A DNA stretch of 64,000 nucleotides from Lichina pygmaea (taxonomy: Eukaryota; Ascomycota; Lichinomycetes; Lichinales; Lichinaceae), in the NCBI GenBank assembly GCA_963422465.1, contig OY730173.1, forward strand, positions 2,356,001-2,420,000. The letters are read 5' to 3'. Each line of letters begins with the position of its first letter. Within the stretch, counting starts at the first letter, position 1. Below are positions 53,387-64,000 of this stretch, one piece after another. Below the pieces are notes generated by a model. The model ran no database searches, had not been told where the DNA came from, and worked only from the letters and a program-made list of their open reading frames with translations. A program made the translations under genes and the position numbers.

Positions 53387-54262
53387 ATGGAACACGGCGT
53401 CGGTGACCCATCGCATGGCACGTTGCCCCACCCCTGGTCGAGCGCCAAGTCCATCGTGGTGGTGGTGGCTTCCGAAGGCGCGGCGCTAACGGAGCTTTCC
53501 GACATAGCAATGATGGACAACATGTTCGATTTCTCGCTCGGCCAGTACGGCGTTGAAGAGAGAGGAGATGTCGTGTCGCCGTCCCAGCCGGCGGCTCCAC
53601 CCTTGGACGATGGCTCGAACGTCCAGCAAGCCTCGTTCACCGTTTCGCCGTCCGAACTCGTACTCGACCCGCATGCGTCGGCTCCGGCGTCGGGCGCCCT
53701 GACAAATCTGACTTCGCCCTCGATCTTCGACACGCCCGACTTTGTGCACAGTCTCGAGACGTCGCCCGTCTTCGCCGGCAACGCCGAGAGCGACCGGAAC
53801 AGCTGGTACTCGCTCTTCCCGGCCGGCAGCGGCGTTGTCGACGTGTCGCCGCTGCAGCCCGTCGCCGACCAGGATCTACTCCAGTCCTTCGACCCGGCTC
53901 TGGGCCCGCAAACCGAGGTCGACGCCGATCCCAGATCCGGCTCCCGCTCCCGCACCGGCTCGCGGTCTTCGCAGCTCGACTCGCCGCTGCCCCATCGCGC
54001 TTCCGCAGGCGTCGTCAGACACTCCACCGTCGCCGGGGTCAACTCGCGGCGGCAAGACAGACCCCTGCCGCCGATCACGGTCAACGACCCCAGCGACGCG
54101 GTAGCCGTGAAGCGAGCCCGCAACACCCTCGCCGCGCGCAAGTCCCGACAGAAGAAAACGGAGCGCTTCGACGAGCTCGAGCGCCGGATCGTGGAACTCA
54201 GCGACGAGCTGAGATATTGGAAGGGCTTGGCCAACAGGCTACAAGCCGAGCACGCCGAATGA
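53387..54262 (+). CDS. cpc1: GCN4/CPC1-class bZIP transcription factor
   Basis: Master regulator of the cross-pathway (general amino acid) control response; in relatives it binds TGACTCA as a dimer in the nucleus. 291 residues from this ATG. Residues about 240-291 are the bZIP: KRARNTLAARKSRQKK (basic region with the N-x2-AA-x2-SR signature) then a leucine-zipper-like helix (FDELERRIVELSDELRYWKG). A central acidic-aromatic block (FDTPDFVHSLETSPVF, SWYSLFP) resembles the GCN4 activation segment. The frame is open upstream to 52,577 but has no ATG there, and the two ATGs that exist open separate uORFs, so I chose 53,387. A spliced upstream start giving a longer N-terminus cannot be excluded. 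It is convergent with the HET gene. Confidence 0.85.
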   Translation: MEHGVGDPSHGTLPHPWSSAKSIVVVVASEGAALTELSDIAMMDNMFDFSLGQYGVEERGDVVSPSQPAAPPLDDGSNVQQASFTVSPSELVLDPHASAPASGALTNLTSPSIFDTPDFVHSLETSPVFAGNAESDRNSWYSLFPAGSGVVDVSPLQPVADQDLLQSFDPALGPQTEVDADPRSGSRSRTGSRSSQLDSPLPHRASAGVVRHSTVAGVNSRRQDRPLPPITVNDPSDAVAVKRARNTLAARKSRQKKTERFDELERRIVELSDELRYWKGLANRLQAEHAE

Positions 54263-55526
54263 TATCCTCGCCGCCCCGTCAGTGGTCCAAGTCCGCCCGG
54301 ACTCGAGAGATTGGGGATCGAGCGTGGATGGCCTGGGGTGTGAAATTTGAACTTGGCTTTTTGATTGATTCTGTTGCCAATTCGTTGATTTCCTGCGGTC
54401 GTTCGCCTTGGGGGCAGGTCATCATCCTCTGGCGTTGACCTGCTCGACGGACGCCTGTCTCTGTCTTCTGTCGATGTGCACCTCGGCGTCTCCTCCCTAA
54501 GCGCTTCTTCCGCCATGTTTTGTTCCGCCACTTTTGCTTCGGTGAATTTTTCTTCCGGCCGATTCTGATGTCTTCCTCGACGGGATTGACTCGTTCTAAC
54601 GTCTACCTCAATGGGATTAACTCGTGGCCGCTCTGTTTTCTCGTCTGTTGTCTCCCCTGTTCGAGTCGGGTTCGACGCACAACCGTCTCACCTCAATGTC
54701 CAGCATCCAGGAACTTCTCTATAGGCATGCATACTCATCTCAATCGAGACGCTCCAATTCCTCTCGCCGTCCCAAGGGAACTGGGTCTCAATTCTAGAGG
54801 CATCGGGACTAGCTTGAGCTCTCGTACGGCTGTTAGAGAAATCGTCCGAAGGTGACTATCTAGGAAAGTACGCTCTGCATAGAGGTGAAAATGCCCGGTA
54901 TCCGTCCAGAACCGGGAGACCTATTCCCTGTTCGACTAGTAACACTGCAGCGAGCAGTGGGAGAAGAAGAAGAGATGAGTGTCACGACTGATAGATTGAT
55001 TAGGGAGAACTAGCTAATCAACTCTATGTACGGAATAGACACGAAGCCATTGCTTGCCTTGGAGCTGGCAGAAGGCTCTAGAAGGCACAAGGCAGATCCA
55101 TGGCGGATCCATGGCGGATCCATGCATCATCAGCGGCACCATGCAGGATCGACATCGAACATTCCCTACCCTGCCATCTGACACTCCTTACTCTGTACTC
55201 CGTACTCCGTACGTACGGAAGTAGTGTTACTCTCTTTTCGCCGGATACGTACACTTGACCCACACACTCCATGCAACACTACGTACAGTACGGAGTACTT
55301 CGTACCTCCCATGCCCTCGGTCCCTCCTCCGTCCCTCCGTCCGTCCCTCCGTACTTGTACGTACTACGCCCATCCCTCAACAAATCTATCGGCACCAATT
55401 CAACCAAGGAAGCAAGCACCACCCTCCGTCCTGTACTGTAGGTATGTACTCCGTACTGTACGCGTGATATCTACTGTAGGAGCAATCAAGTCAAGCATGC
55501 TTTGCCCTGGTCTGGTCTGGTCCAAA

Positions 55527-55561
<35 letters not shown>

Positions 55562-55568
55562 TCAGAAC
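54263..55568. other. Intergenic, 3' flanks of two convergent genes
   Basis: No gene. Contains three tandem GGATCCATGGC-like units (55,104-55,126), a cluster of TACGGAGTA/TACTCCGTA words (55,190-55,460) and a (GTC)n microsatellite (55,527-55,560). Confidence 0.5.
55190..55460. repeat. Cluster of TACGGAGTA-type palindromic words
   Basis: GTACTCCGTA, GTACGGAGTAC and related CGTACGTA/CCGTAC words recur at least six times in 270 bp. The same word occurs near 58,703 and 44,077. The function is not known to me. Confidence 0.6.
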
Positions 55569-58486
55569 TCAGAAGAGATACATCTGCCTCAACCCTCCTC
55601 GTCGCTCAGGTTTCTTCCCCGCCTGCGCGCGCACCGCTTCGCCGTCCATGATGCCGTGCGTGTACGAGAACCCGACGAGGTGGTAGCGCGCACAGTCTCT
55701 GTCGATCGTGCTGCTTGCGAGGCATGGGCGGGTTGTGGGAGGAGTAGCGGGATCGGGGGCGGGGGGAGTGGATGGAGTACGAGTGGTAGTGACAGGGCTA
55801 GCATAGGCAGGTCCAGTGGTGGTAGGGCTAGTAGAGGCAGGTCCAGCGGTGGCAGATCCAGCAGTAGCAGGTCCATCAGAGCCAGATCCAGAGCCAGTAC
55901 AGGCTGGCGACGGCGTAGAAGTCCAAACAGGAGTCGCGCAAGTAGGCATGCTGACAGGGGCAGAAGTAGTGCCGGCATCAGGGGCACGAGTACAGGTAGG
56001 AGCAGAGGTGGGAGTCGCTCTCGCAGGGAGAGTGGTAGGAGTGGGGCTGATGTTGAGAGCAGCAGTTGTTGAGACAAGAGAGTTGGGGATCCTGGCAGGG
56101 GTAGTAGCAGGGGTAGTGATAGGGGTAGTCTTAGGGGCAGTGATAGGGGTAGTAGCAGAAAAGGCGGTAGGAATCGTGGTGGGAGTGGTGGTAGGACTGG
56201 TATCGACGCTAGTACTGGTATCACTAGCAGTAGCGGTAGCAGTAGCAGTGCCAGAATCAGTACCACACCTACCTTCCCCTCCACCAGCACTACCACCACA
56301 ATCGACAACAGGCCTCACGACAAACGGAACGCAGCTGCCGAGCACGACGACGACGCGGTCGGCGACCTTCGTATCGGCCGGACCGAAGCCGATCAAGCCG
56401 CCGTCGGTCCGAAAGAAGACCCTGCCCTCGTTCGCGAGCCAGAAGTTGTCCTCGGCCCGGCGGGCGATATAAGCGATCTGCGGGTCCGAGAGGACGGTGC
56501 CGTCGGGGAGGAGGAAGAACATGTTATTGTTATTCCTCTTCTTGTTCTTGTTCTGCAGGGGGTTTCGGGTCTGCTGCAGGGTGGTGTTCTCCTGCAGGGC
56601 GTCGTCGTCGTCGCCGGCGTTGTTCCAGACATAGCGCGCGATACCGAAAAAGAAGCCGTCGCTCGCGTACAAGCGCTCGAACGTGATGCGCTCCAGGATC
56701 ATGCTGCGGTCAACGTCGTAGAAGACGTCGCCGAGCATCGTACGCCAGAAAGCCTCTTCCAACAGCTGCTGCTGCGACCCCCCGTCTTCAGCAGGTCGCA
56801 GCGACGTGCCCGGGTACGACCGGAACGGGTCCACGTCCAGTCCGCACATGCGCTCGAACGAGTCGAGCCTGGCGGCCAAATTCGTGTCGGCCCGACGCAG
56901 CGGCGTCGAGTCGACCGCCGCGATCCGGTCCACCTCGATCCCGCGCACGCCAAGCGCGTACCCGTCCGCGACCTCGGCCTCCCACGGCTCGAACAAGCCG
57001 GCCCGGAACTGCGTGATCCGCATGCTCTTCTGGTAGTCCGGGCTCGACTGCTCGTTGCTGTTGTTGTCGTTGCCGCTCTCCTCGGGCGCCGTCCAGTTCG
57101 GCACCCACGTTGGCAAGCCTGCCGGCCACGACGACGACGATGCCGCCGCCAACGCCGCCGTCGCCGCCGAGACTTTCCGCTCGTGGTTCGCGAGCACGCT
57201 CAGGCTGTTCTCGTGCCGGATGATGCGCATCGCGACGTCCGTGTACAGGTCGACGCTTGACCGGCTGTAGTCCGGACGCAGGTCGGTCGGGTTTGCGCTG
57301 TCTCGGATCAAGCCCAGGAGGCCGTAGATCTTGTCGCGCGGATCGCTGGACTTGCGCGGCCGCGTTTGCTCGAGGAAGCGCGTCAGCGTCTTGAGCTGGT
57401 CGTCCCGGACGTGCGTCCAGTAGTCGCGCATGCCCTCGAGGATGTACATCTGTCGAGCGAAGCGGTTGAGGATCTCGCGCTGTCGCTGCGGCAGATCGTT
57501 CCAGAAGCCCTTGCAACACTCGCCCTTCTCGTAGTGTCTCGGCAGCATTGCGCCCGAGTCCTCGATAAGCCCTATCGGTGCCCGCGCTTCGCCGTAGATC
57601 GCCGTCACCTCCCGCACGCAGAGGATCGCCTCCTGGACCACCCAGACCCGCGTCCACCACCCGAGACCCATGACGTGGTCGAGAGCTTCCAGCGCCGCCA
57701 CCCAGGCCGGCGACGAGAAATCCGACTTCAGAAGGCCCGGCAGATGCCTCCCGTTCGAGAGCATGTTCATGATCGAGAAGGCGCCGGCTTGACCGTGCCG
57801 CAGAGCCTCGACGGCGCTCAGTTTGGCAGCGTCGTAGCCCGGGTCCGTCTGGCGGTCGAAGAAAGCGTCGAGCCGTGCCTGATCCCTGATGCCCTCGCTG
57901 GGGTCGAGCTGTCTTTCCGTCAGGGCATCGACACCCCTCGCCCATTCCTCACCGCTGTGTCGTCCCAACTTACCACGGTCCAACCTGGCTCTCGCGTCTG
58001 CAACAGCAACGTCGCGTCGCGATGCCACTGGATCTGCGGCGGCTCGTCCCAGCTCTCCTGCTCCTCGAGCGGAATGGCATCGAGTATGGCACTCTCCCCG
58101 AGGTACACCTGCACGGACTTGGCTTTGGAATAGATATCCTGCATGATGCCGACCTGCTGCGTCCGCTCGTCGACATCGTGCTGGTTGATGCAGAGCGCAT
58201 CTGCCCAAAGCGTTCGCGCATCGTCCTTCGATCGCAGCCGGCGAAGCGCGAGGTGTAGGTTCTTCGTCGCCTGAAGGACCTTGCCGTCCACCTTGATGGG
58301 CACGGTATCCTGCGGATTGCCCCAGGCGTACGAGATGGCCTCGTAGCTCGGCGTGCTCGACTTCGAGTCGAGCGAGACGACCCGAAGATCGCAGACGATC
58401 TCGTCCGTCCAGCGGCCTGGCTGAAGGTCAAGAACGCGTATCTCATTGAGCTGCAGCGCTGACTGGGAATCCACAAGGACGTCCAT
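55569..58486 (-). CDS. HET-domain protein (heterokaryon incompatibility type)
   Basis: HET proteins act in fungal non-self recognition and trigger cell death; the domain is thought to be a TIR-like fold. Two exons: 58,486-57,974 and 57,908-55,569, with a 65-nt intron (GTAAGT donor, CTGAC branch, ACAG end) that keeps phase, giving 950 residues. HET motifs: SYEAISYAWGN (about residue 45), LWADALCINQHD with QVGIMQDIYSKAKSVQVYLG, and WWTRVWVVQEAIL (about 255). The C-terminal block VVVVLGSCVPFVVRP is separated from YHLVGFSYTHGIMDGEA by about 185 residues of Thr/Pro/Ala/Ser-rich repeats (about 723-908), where relatives have a short loop. The start is the ATG nearest the first conserved block; an in-frame ATG lies about 20 codons upstream. 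The same strand holds the hydrolase gene 460 bp upstream. Confidence 0.88.
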
Positions 58487-58945
58487 GGTGGATTGAACCA
58501 CGGTCGGAGATCCCAACAGTCGCGTGACGACCCAGCTACTTCCGTATATCATATCCGTCGACGGCGGTCGACGGCCGCCTGCCTGGAGGCTAATGTGGGA
58601 GGCTGTGACGGCCGTGCATCTACGCTTAACCTTCTTTTGCGAGCCCCACACACCGGGCGTAGCCAGCGAAGAAGCCCTGTAGATGTAGGTACATGCACTG
58701 TACTCCGTATCTACCTGCGAATGGGCGTTCTTGTAGTTACAATCTCTTGCACGTGGCCTCGGAGCGTCGAGAGGGGGCCGAGCGCGACAGCACTGTAGGG
58801 CCAGCCCTATAGCAAGAACAGGGAGAAACTGCAATATGACGAAATTCCGGCGCCATGTTATTCGGGCCGCCTGCTCCCCGAACCTTGGGGGGCTGTTGTC
58901 CATGCAATTGACGTAGATAGCTGTATAGTCGACTATACAGCTGAG

Positions 58946-60455
58946 CTACAGCTTTGGCTTCTGCCTGAGAGGATCTTGCTCCTCCACAATCCTCCTTTTC
59001 CATTCCTCCGAGACAACAGCTTTCGCCCTTGCGTCATTCGTTTTCCAGCCGTCTATTCCTTCAAGAAACCGTTCCTCTTTCCTCCACTTCTCCGTCATCT
59101 GTCTGCTGAGCCATCGCACGGCAGCATCCGCGCAGCGACCCACATCCTCCATGGGTGTGAGATGGCCGACGCCATCCAGAATCGCCGAGTCCACACGACC
59201 GTACGCGGTGCCGCCGCTCCCGCCGTTGCCAGTGCCGGTGCGCTCGATCTTCAGGTGGAGCGTTTCCGGCCGGCAGATGTCACTTTCGGCACCAAACACG
59301 TAGAACACCGTCGGACGCACGTAGGGAAGATTCTGGTAGACCCAGTCCGGCTCGTGTCGGTAGAAGTACCGGACCATAGGCAGATACGCCGGGTCGAGAT
59401 CGGGGCAAGCCAGACGCCAAAGGTCCGAGCTTGAGGTCGGACTGGCAGTCTCCTCCTGCAGGTCAAAGGGGCAAGGCCGGGCAAAAGTAAAGACTTCTTG
59501 ATGTTTCGTCGTCGTCAGTGTCACGGCGTGGCTATCCTCAGGAGTCTCGACGGGATGTATCAGCGTTGGAAGCCTGCGAAGGCCGTGTCGTTTCCAGAGG
59601 CGTAGGACACGCTGGTCCCATCGCTGAAAGAACCGGTTCTTGCTGAACGCAGCCTCTGCTGCCTCCCTTGACGGCCATACATCTCGGCGGAAGGTTGAGG
59701 CCCGTACTGGGGCAGGACTGGGTCCGGACACCTGATAGCCTTGTATAACAGGCTCCAAGAGAACCAGCGACGACAACAGACGGGGATGGAGAAGGGCAAG
59801 ATACACTCTGCCGTACTTCAGCAATCTGAAGCCGTTGCCAGAAACGGACGGGATATTTCATACAGCTGGGTTGCACCCATACTGTGGCCGATTCCTACAA
59901 TAGGACGTGGCATCTCAGACCGGAAGTGATTGACCATCTGAAGCAGGTCGCGCGAGTGATCAAACCATGATGCTGACAGATCCAGATTTACGTTAGCTGC
60001 GACTCAGTCCTTCAAAGATGTCTCTCTGGCGAAGAAGCTGGAAGAGCCACACACATACGATCATCGCCAAGTAGCTGCTCGTTGAGAACGCCGCTAGCAC
60101 CTTGATGCGCTGCATCAGCGATCCAGATGGATCGAATTCGAGGTCCGCCGCCGTTGTCTCTTAATCTCGAGTAGATGTCGTCCCACAGAGGCTCGTACAT
60201 CTCCTACAGTCTCATCAGTAAGCGCCAATGCATCAGCCAAAGCCTTGAGGACGATGATACCTTGGGAAACCCATTGGCATGCGCTGCGATCACAGTTAGA
60301 TCCCCAGGTTGCGCGATCGGGTTATCCAACGGAGTGTACTGCTTGATAGCAAGGCGCAGCTCGTCTTCTTGATTATTTGCAGTCGCATGGGGATATTCTC
60401 TGATATGCTGACAAGACATGTTGTGCTCCCTTACACGGAAATACGTTGACGACAT
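58946..60455 (-). CDS. Peroxisomal alpha/beta hydrolase
   Basis: A serine hydrolase of the fungal family that includes peroxisomal lipase Lpx1 and toxin-biosynthesis hydrolases such as Alternaria AKT2; the substrate is unknown. Four exons: 60,455-60,261, 60,203-60,059, 59,972-59,864, 59,807-58,946. Introns are 57, 86 and 56 nt (GTATCA, GTATGT, GTATGA donors; the 86-nt intron has a CTAAC branch). The phase is kept throughout, giving 436 residues. Landmarks: AAHANGFPK (oxyanion region, about 57-65), RSIWIADAAHQGASGVLN, SWFDHSRDLL, the nucleophile elbow GIGHSMG (about 143) followed by LALLHPRLLSSLVLLEPVIQ, and the catalytic His in GVGHLTPME (about 367). The last three residues PKL fit a type 1 peroxisomal signal. 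The start could also be the Met 12 codons later. Divergent from the BRCT gene. Confidence 0.86.
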
Positions 60456-60800
60456 GGTGATGGATACTGTATGGTTACACGGCTCTGTTCGAGGTCGAGT
60501 CCGATGCGATCCGACGGGTTGGAAACGAAGAATGCGATCCAAGGCGGAGCCCGGAAGCCAATTACTCCGACGTGTCGGAAGAACTATCTTCCGCTGCGGC
60601 TCTTGCAAGGAACGCGACTTTGCGATCGGTTGCCTCCAGACGCGTTGAGTGTTGATAGCAGAGCGTCGCGTTGATGAGATGGCTTTTCCATTACTACAAA
60701 GCAGGAGCCGAGATTTGGACCGCGTCCCATCTCGTCTACTCCAAGTTGCTCCCTGATACCGGGAGCAGTCAAGCACCGCTACGGTGCCCACTTGAGGAGG
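60456..60800. promoter_or_regulatory. Shared divergent promoter region
   Basis: 345 bp between the start codons of the hydrolase (minus) and the BRCT gene (plus). No clear TATA box or known factor site was recognised. Short frames across it are not supported. Confidence 0.5.
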
Positions 60801-63625
60801 ATGTCCACCGAAAGTGGCCCCCCACCAGAGGAGGCGACGGAGGTAGAGCCTCTGTTCGTCAACGTCAACATCAGCATTGTACCAGGTAAGGGTCTGACGG
60901 AAGACCAGATGCAAGAGGTAGATACCTGATCCCCATCGACGGCGCAAGTGGCAAGACTAACTCTGTCTCGTTTAGCTTGCCAGACAGATCAAGAGCCATG
61001 GCGGCACCTACATCCAGCCTCTGCGCGACACAGGCAGACTACCTGTGGACAGGATCACCCACGTCATAGCAGCATCCTCTGACTTTCCCGACTATCACGC
61101 AGCATGCGACGCCATGGTCTCGGTCGTGAAGCCCGAGTGGGTGGGAGCCTCCCTGGCAAAGAAGAAGCTAGCCAACATACGGCCCTACAGCCCCGACCCG
61201 AGATTGTTCTTCGCCGGAGTCACAGTTACTTGCGCGGACATACCATCAGGGGATCGAGACGCGATCGTTGGTGGTGTTGTCGCTATGGGTGGACAATACT
61301 CGGGGAATCTCTCAAAGATGGTCACGCACGTTGTTGCGCTGACCGATCAGCATGAGAAGTGCCGGGAAGCCATGACCAAGAAATTACCCTGTAAGACTGT
61401 CTTGCCGCACTGGTCAGTTCCCGCAGACCCTGGATGGACATACAGACCGGTACTGAGACTCTGACCAGGTTCGACGATTGTCTGCGACTGGGCAAGCGGA
61501 TAGACGACCGGCCGTACCGGCTCCCGAACCCGGAGATCACGCGTATCAGCTCAACCGACCCAGTGCAGCTCCCGCCCGCCAGTCATTTGAAGGGCGCTTC
61601 GTCCCCTCAACCAGGTCCCTTGCCTGTGCCGAAACGCGAAGGTGTCCGCTCGGACTTGAGTGTGTTCAAGGGCAGGAATGTCATGCTGTCCAATGACCTG
61701 GGATTGGGGAGCCGGGTCCGCGGCACCATCGAAGACCTGATCGCAAGCGGCGGGGGAAGCGTGACTGGGAGCATTCACAAAGCCGACATTTACGTCTGTC
61801 AGTACCGCGAGGGCGAAGAGTACCGGGCCGTGTCTCGTGCCGGGAAAGACGTTGGAAACCTCACGTGGCTGTACTACCTGATCGCTCACAACTCCTGGAC
61901 GTCTCCGCTCCGGCGCTTGCTGCACTATCCGGTCGCGCGCGATGGTCTGCCAGGGTTCAAGGAGTATCGAGTCTCGCTCTCGAATTACGGGGGCGAGGCG
62001 CGGTTGTACTTGGAGAACCTGGTCGTCGCGGCGGGCGGCGAGTATACCAAGACGCTGCGGCAGGACAACACCCATCTCATCACGGCGAGACCGCACAGCG
62101 AAAAGTGCCAGGCGGCCCGGGAATGGAACATCCACATGGTCAATCATCTGTGGCTGGAAGAGAGCTACGCCAAGTGGGAGGAGCAGAGCTTGGCGAATCC
62201 ACGCTACAGTCATTTCCCTCCTCGGACGAACCTCGGCGAAGTCGTCGGCCAGACTCAGGTGAACAAGAACGCCATGGAAGCAATCTTCTACGCGAGCGAG
62301 GACGGCGTGAGCAATGAGGATCGCGAGGCTCCAGCCGCGGTGAAGCAACAAAAGGACCAGACGACACCGTCAAAGGTGCGGCTCCCTGTGGCGCAGGGCG
62401 CCGCACGGCCAATCGACACCGCCGCGGTGACGGACGGATTGCCCCACACTCCTCTGGCCATCCGGAACTCCCACGTCGGACGGATCAAACAGGACGAGAC
62501 GAAGAGACCAACGACACCCGCTCGGGTGAACCTCGACGGACAAGAGAACCGGACACCATCGACGACGGGCAGCCGCGGCGCCAAGGACCGGGCGATGGCA
62601 AGGCTACACGATCTCGCGCCGGACATGGCTCTGTACGAGAAGGAGAAGAGAAGAGTCGGGGGAGTCGTTCGAGGCGGGCGACGAAACGACGAGGCGATAC
62701 AGGTCAATCGGAAACGGAGCCGTAGCCAGCAGGCCGAGAACGAGGCCGAGGCTGAGGCCTTGAGCAACGACGGTCAAGAGAGCGAGGTCGAGGCCGAGGT
62801 CGACGAGAGGAGGGAGGTGAAGAGGGCGAAGAAGACCAAGCCGCCGCCGGCGAAGATGAGGTTGCTCATCACCGGGTACAAAACATGGGCCGGGAAGCCG
62901 AAGCAGGAAGAACAAGACAAGGTAAGATGCCCTCACTTGTGATGCAAGACGCAAATCATCTGTTGATACTGATTTGTTTCTCGCCCCGAAAAAAGCGCCG
63001 GCTGCGAGAGCTAGGGATCGTGCTCGCGCAGGAGCCAAGCAACGGCACGCACCTGGCGGCGCCGTCCATCATCCGGACGCAGAAGTTCCTCACGGCGCTT
63101 GCCTACGCGCCGGTGGTGGTGTCGACGGACTTCATCCGAGCCTGTCTCGACCAGAACAGGCTGTTGCCGCCGAAGCAGTACCTCCTGCGCGATCCCGACG
63201 CCGAGCGCCGCCTCGAGGTCGACCTGCAACGGGCGCTCGGGCGCGCCACGGCGAACCGGCGCCAACTGCTCAAAGGCGTGACCATCTACTGCACCCCGGC
63301 CATCCTCGGGGCGCAGGACACGTATCGGGTCATCGTCGAGGCCAACGGCGGCCAATGCACGCCGTTCAAGCCGCGTCACGGAGGCACCGTCGTCGTCCCT
63401 CGTCTTGCTTCTTGGTCCGCCAAGAACGACGGCGCTGCGGGTGCTGGTACTCGCGCTGGAGCTCATGCTCATGCTCATGCTCATGCTCACCGAGGGACCG
63501 CTAGGGTCCACCAGGACGATACCAGCAGGCAAGGCCAGAAGGGTGGTAGCAACAGCAAAACCCACCGACCCAGCATCCCCTCGACCAAGCCCCGCCACGA
63601 CAACAACGACAACAACAACGACGAT

Positions 63626-63657
<32 letters not shown>

Positions 63658-63907
63658 CGACGACGACGACGACCAGAACGAAGAAGAGGAACAAAGAAAA
63701 GAAGACGGAGACGAAGGAGATGACGTGGTAGCGCCGGTATATCTCCTCAGCGGCGATTCGGCCGAAGAAGAGAAACTATGGCCGAGGTTCCGACACGCCG
63801 TCGTCGAAGCCGGTCGTCGACCGCGCGTCGTCAAGACGGAGTGGTTGCTCGACGTCGCTCTCTCGCAGGAGATGCGTTGGCGTGAGGAGTACGAGTGGGT
63901 TAGATGA
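60801..63907 (+). CDS. brc1: Six-BRCT DNA-damage scaffold, Rtt107/Brc1 family
   Basis: Rtt107/Brc1 binds phosphorylated H2A and recruits repair partners at stalled forks in the nucleus. Four exons: 60,801-60,917, 60,976-61,412, 61,469-62,921, 62,996-63,907. Introns are 58, 56 and 74 nt (GTAGAT with CTAAC branch; GTCAGT; GTAAGA). All phases fit, giving 972 residues. BRCT 1 and 2 lie at about 15-100 and 117-190 (RLFFAGVTVTCADIPSGD), 3 at 254-341, 4 at 350-426, 5 at 648-735 (LLITGYKTW, THLAAPSIIRTQKFL) and 6 from 760 (GVTIYCTPAILG, ANGG) to WLLDVALSQEMRW. A linker of about 220 residues (427-647), charged and basic, separates BRCT 4 and 5, as in the family. BRCT 6 is split by a low-complexity insert (about 808-914: His-Ala repeats, then about 20 Asp in a row and Glu-rich sequence). 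Confidence 0.9.
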
Positions 63908-64000
63908 TGTGGATTTCGACCGGGGGGGGGGGGTTTGTTTCCGACGGAGGGGGGGGGGGGGTGGAAGGTGAGGTTGATGGGGTTCGGAAGGCCTTGTTTT
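63908..64000. other. 3' flank with two G runs
   Basis: Only G runs (63,921-63,933 and 63,949-63,961) and a short unique flank before the window ends. Confidence 0.7.

Noticed and set aside
55589-56472. Leucine-rich (minus) and valine/glycine-rich (plus) frames of over 200 codons
   Set aside because: Both are shadows of the low-complexity DNA that encodes the Thr/Pro/Ala insert of the HET protein, whose frame is fixed by conserved blocks on both sides.

Overview
The window is nuclear DNA of a filamentous ascomycete (Pezizomycotina). The evidence is a set of intron-bearing host genes of fungal type (a GCN4/CPC1-class bZIP factor, a HET-domain protein, a peroxisomal alpha/beta hydrolase and a six-BRCT Rtt107/Brc1 protein), introns of 56-86 nt with GTRNGT donors and CTRAC-like branch sites, Tad1-type LINEs, chromodomain Ty3/Gypsy elements, and a heavy load of C-to-T/G-to-A transitions in repeats (RIP-like decay). 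The species cannot be named from the sequence.

Layout. Bases 1-290 hold the last part of a plus-strand ORF with an acidic tail. From about 290 to 51,200 the DNA is almost entirely nested mobile elements: an ORF1-only LINE (1,334-9,533) split by Gypsy-1 (2,087-8,626); LINE-1 ORF2 remnants (9,571-11,400; 19,795-20,470; 50,205-51,165); a tRNA-headed, LINE-tailed SINE (12,286-18,102) split by Gypsy-2a (12,666-18,045); LTR fragments; a Plavaka-like fragment; two tandem-repeat fields (22.2-23.7 kb and 24.2-25.05 kb); LINE-2a (25,290-35,468) split by the young Gypsy-2b (27,387-32,704); a Gypsy-3b fragment (35,469-37,370); two further LINE-2 copies (37,371-41,311); and Gypsy-3a (41,641-49,692) carrying a TA-flanked DNA transposon (42,470-44,252). 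From about 52,200 to the end the DNA is GC-rich host sequence with four genes.

Main discovery. Gypsy-1, Gypsy-3a and Gypsy-3b each carry, between the end of pol and the 3' LTR and on the opposite strand from gag-pol, a small ORF with a perfect GAL4-type Zn(II)2Cys6 spacing. In 3a and 3b a charged coiled-coil-like stretch follows; in Gypsy-1 a charged helical region follows. The same families carry arrays of paired inverted half-sites in their LTRs; Gypsy-2, which lacks the antisense ORF, does not show them. I infer a self-encoded transcriptional regulator with target sites in its own LTR.

Host region. The bZIP gene has the layout known for GCN4/cpc-1/cpcA: a TGACTCA site, a TATA-like box, a leader of about 0.9 kb with exactly two upstream ATGs (a 4-codon and a 65-codon uORF), then the main ATG. 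The HET gene and the hydrolase lie on the minus strand; the hydrolase and the BRCT gene diverge from a 345-bp shared promoter. No rRNA, functional tRNA or CRISPR was seen.
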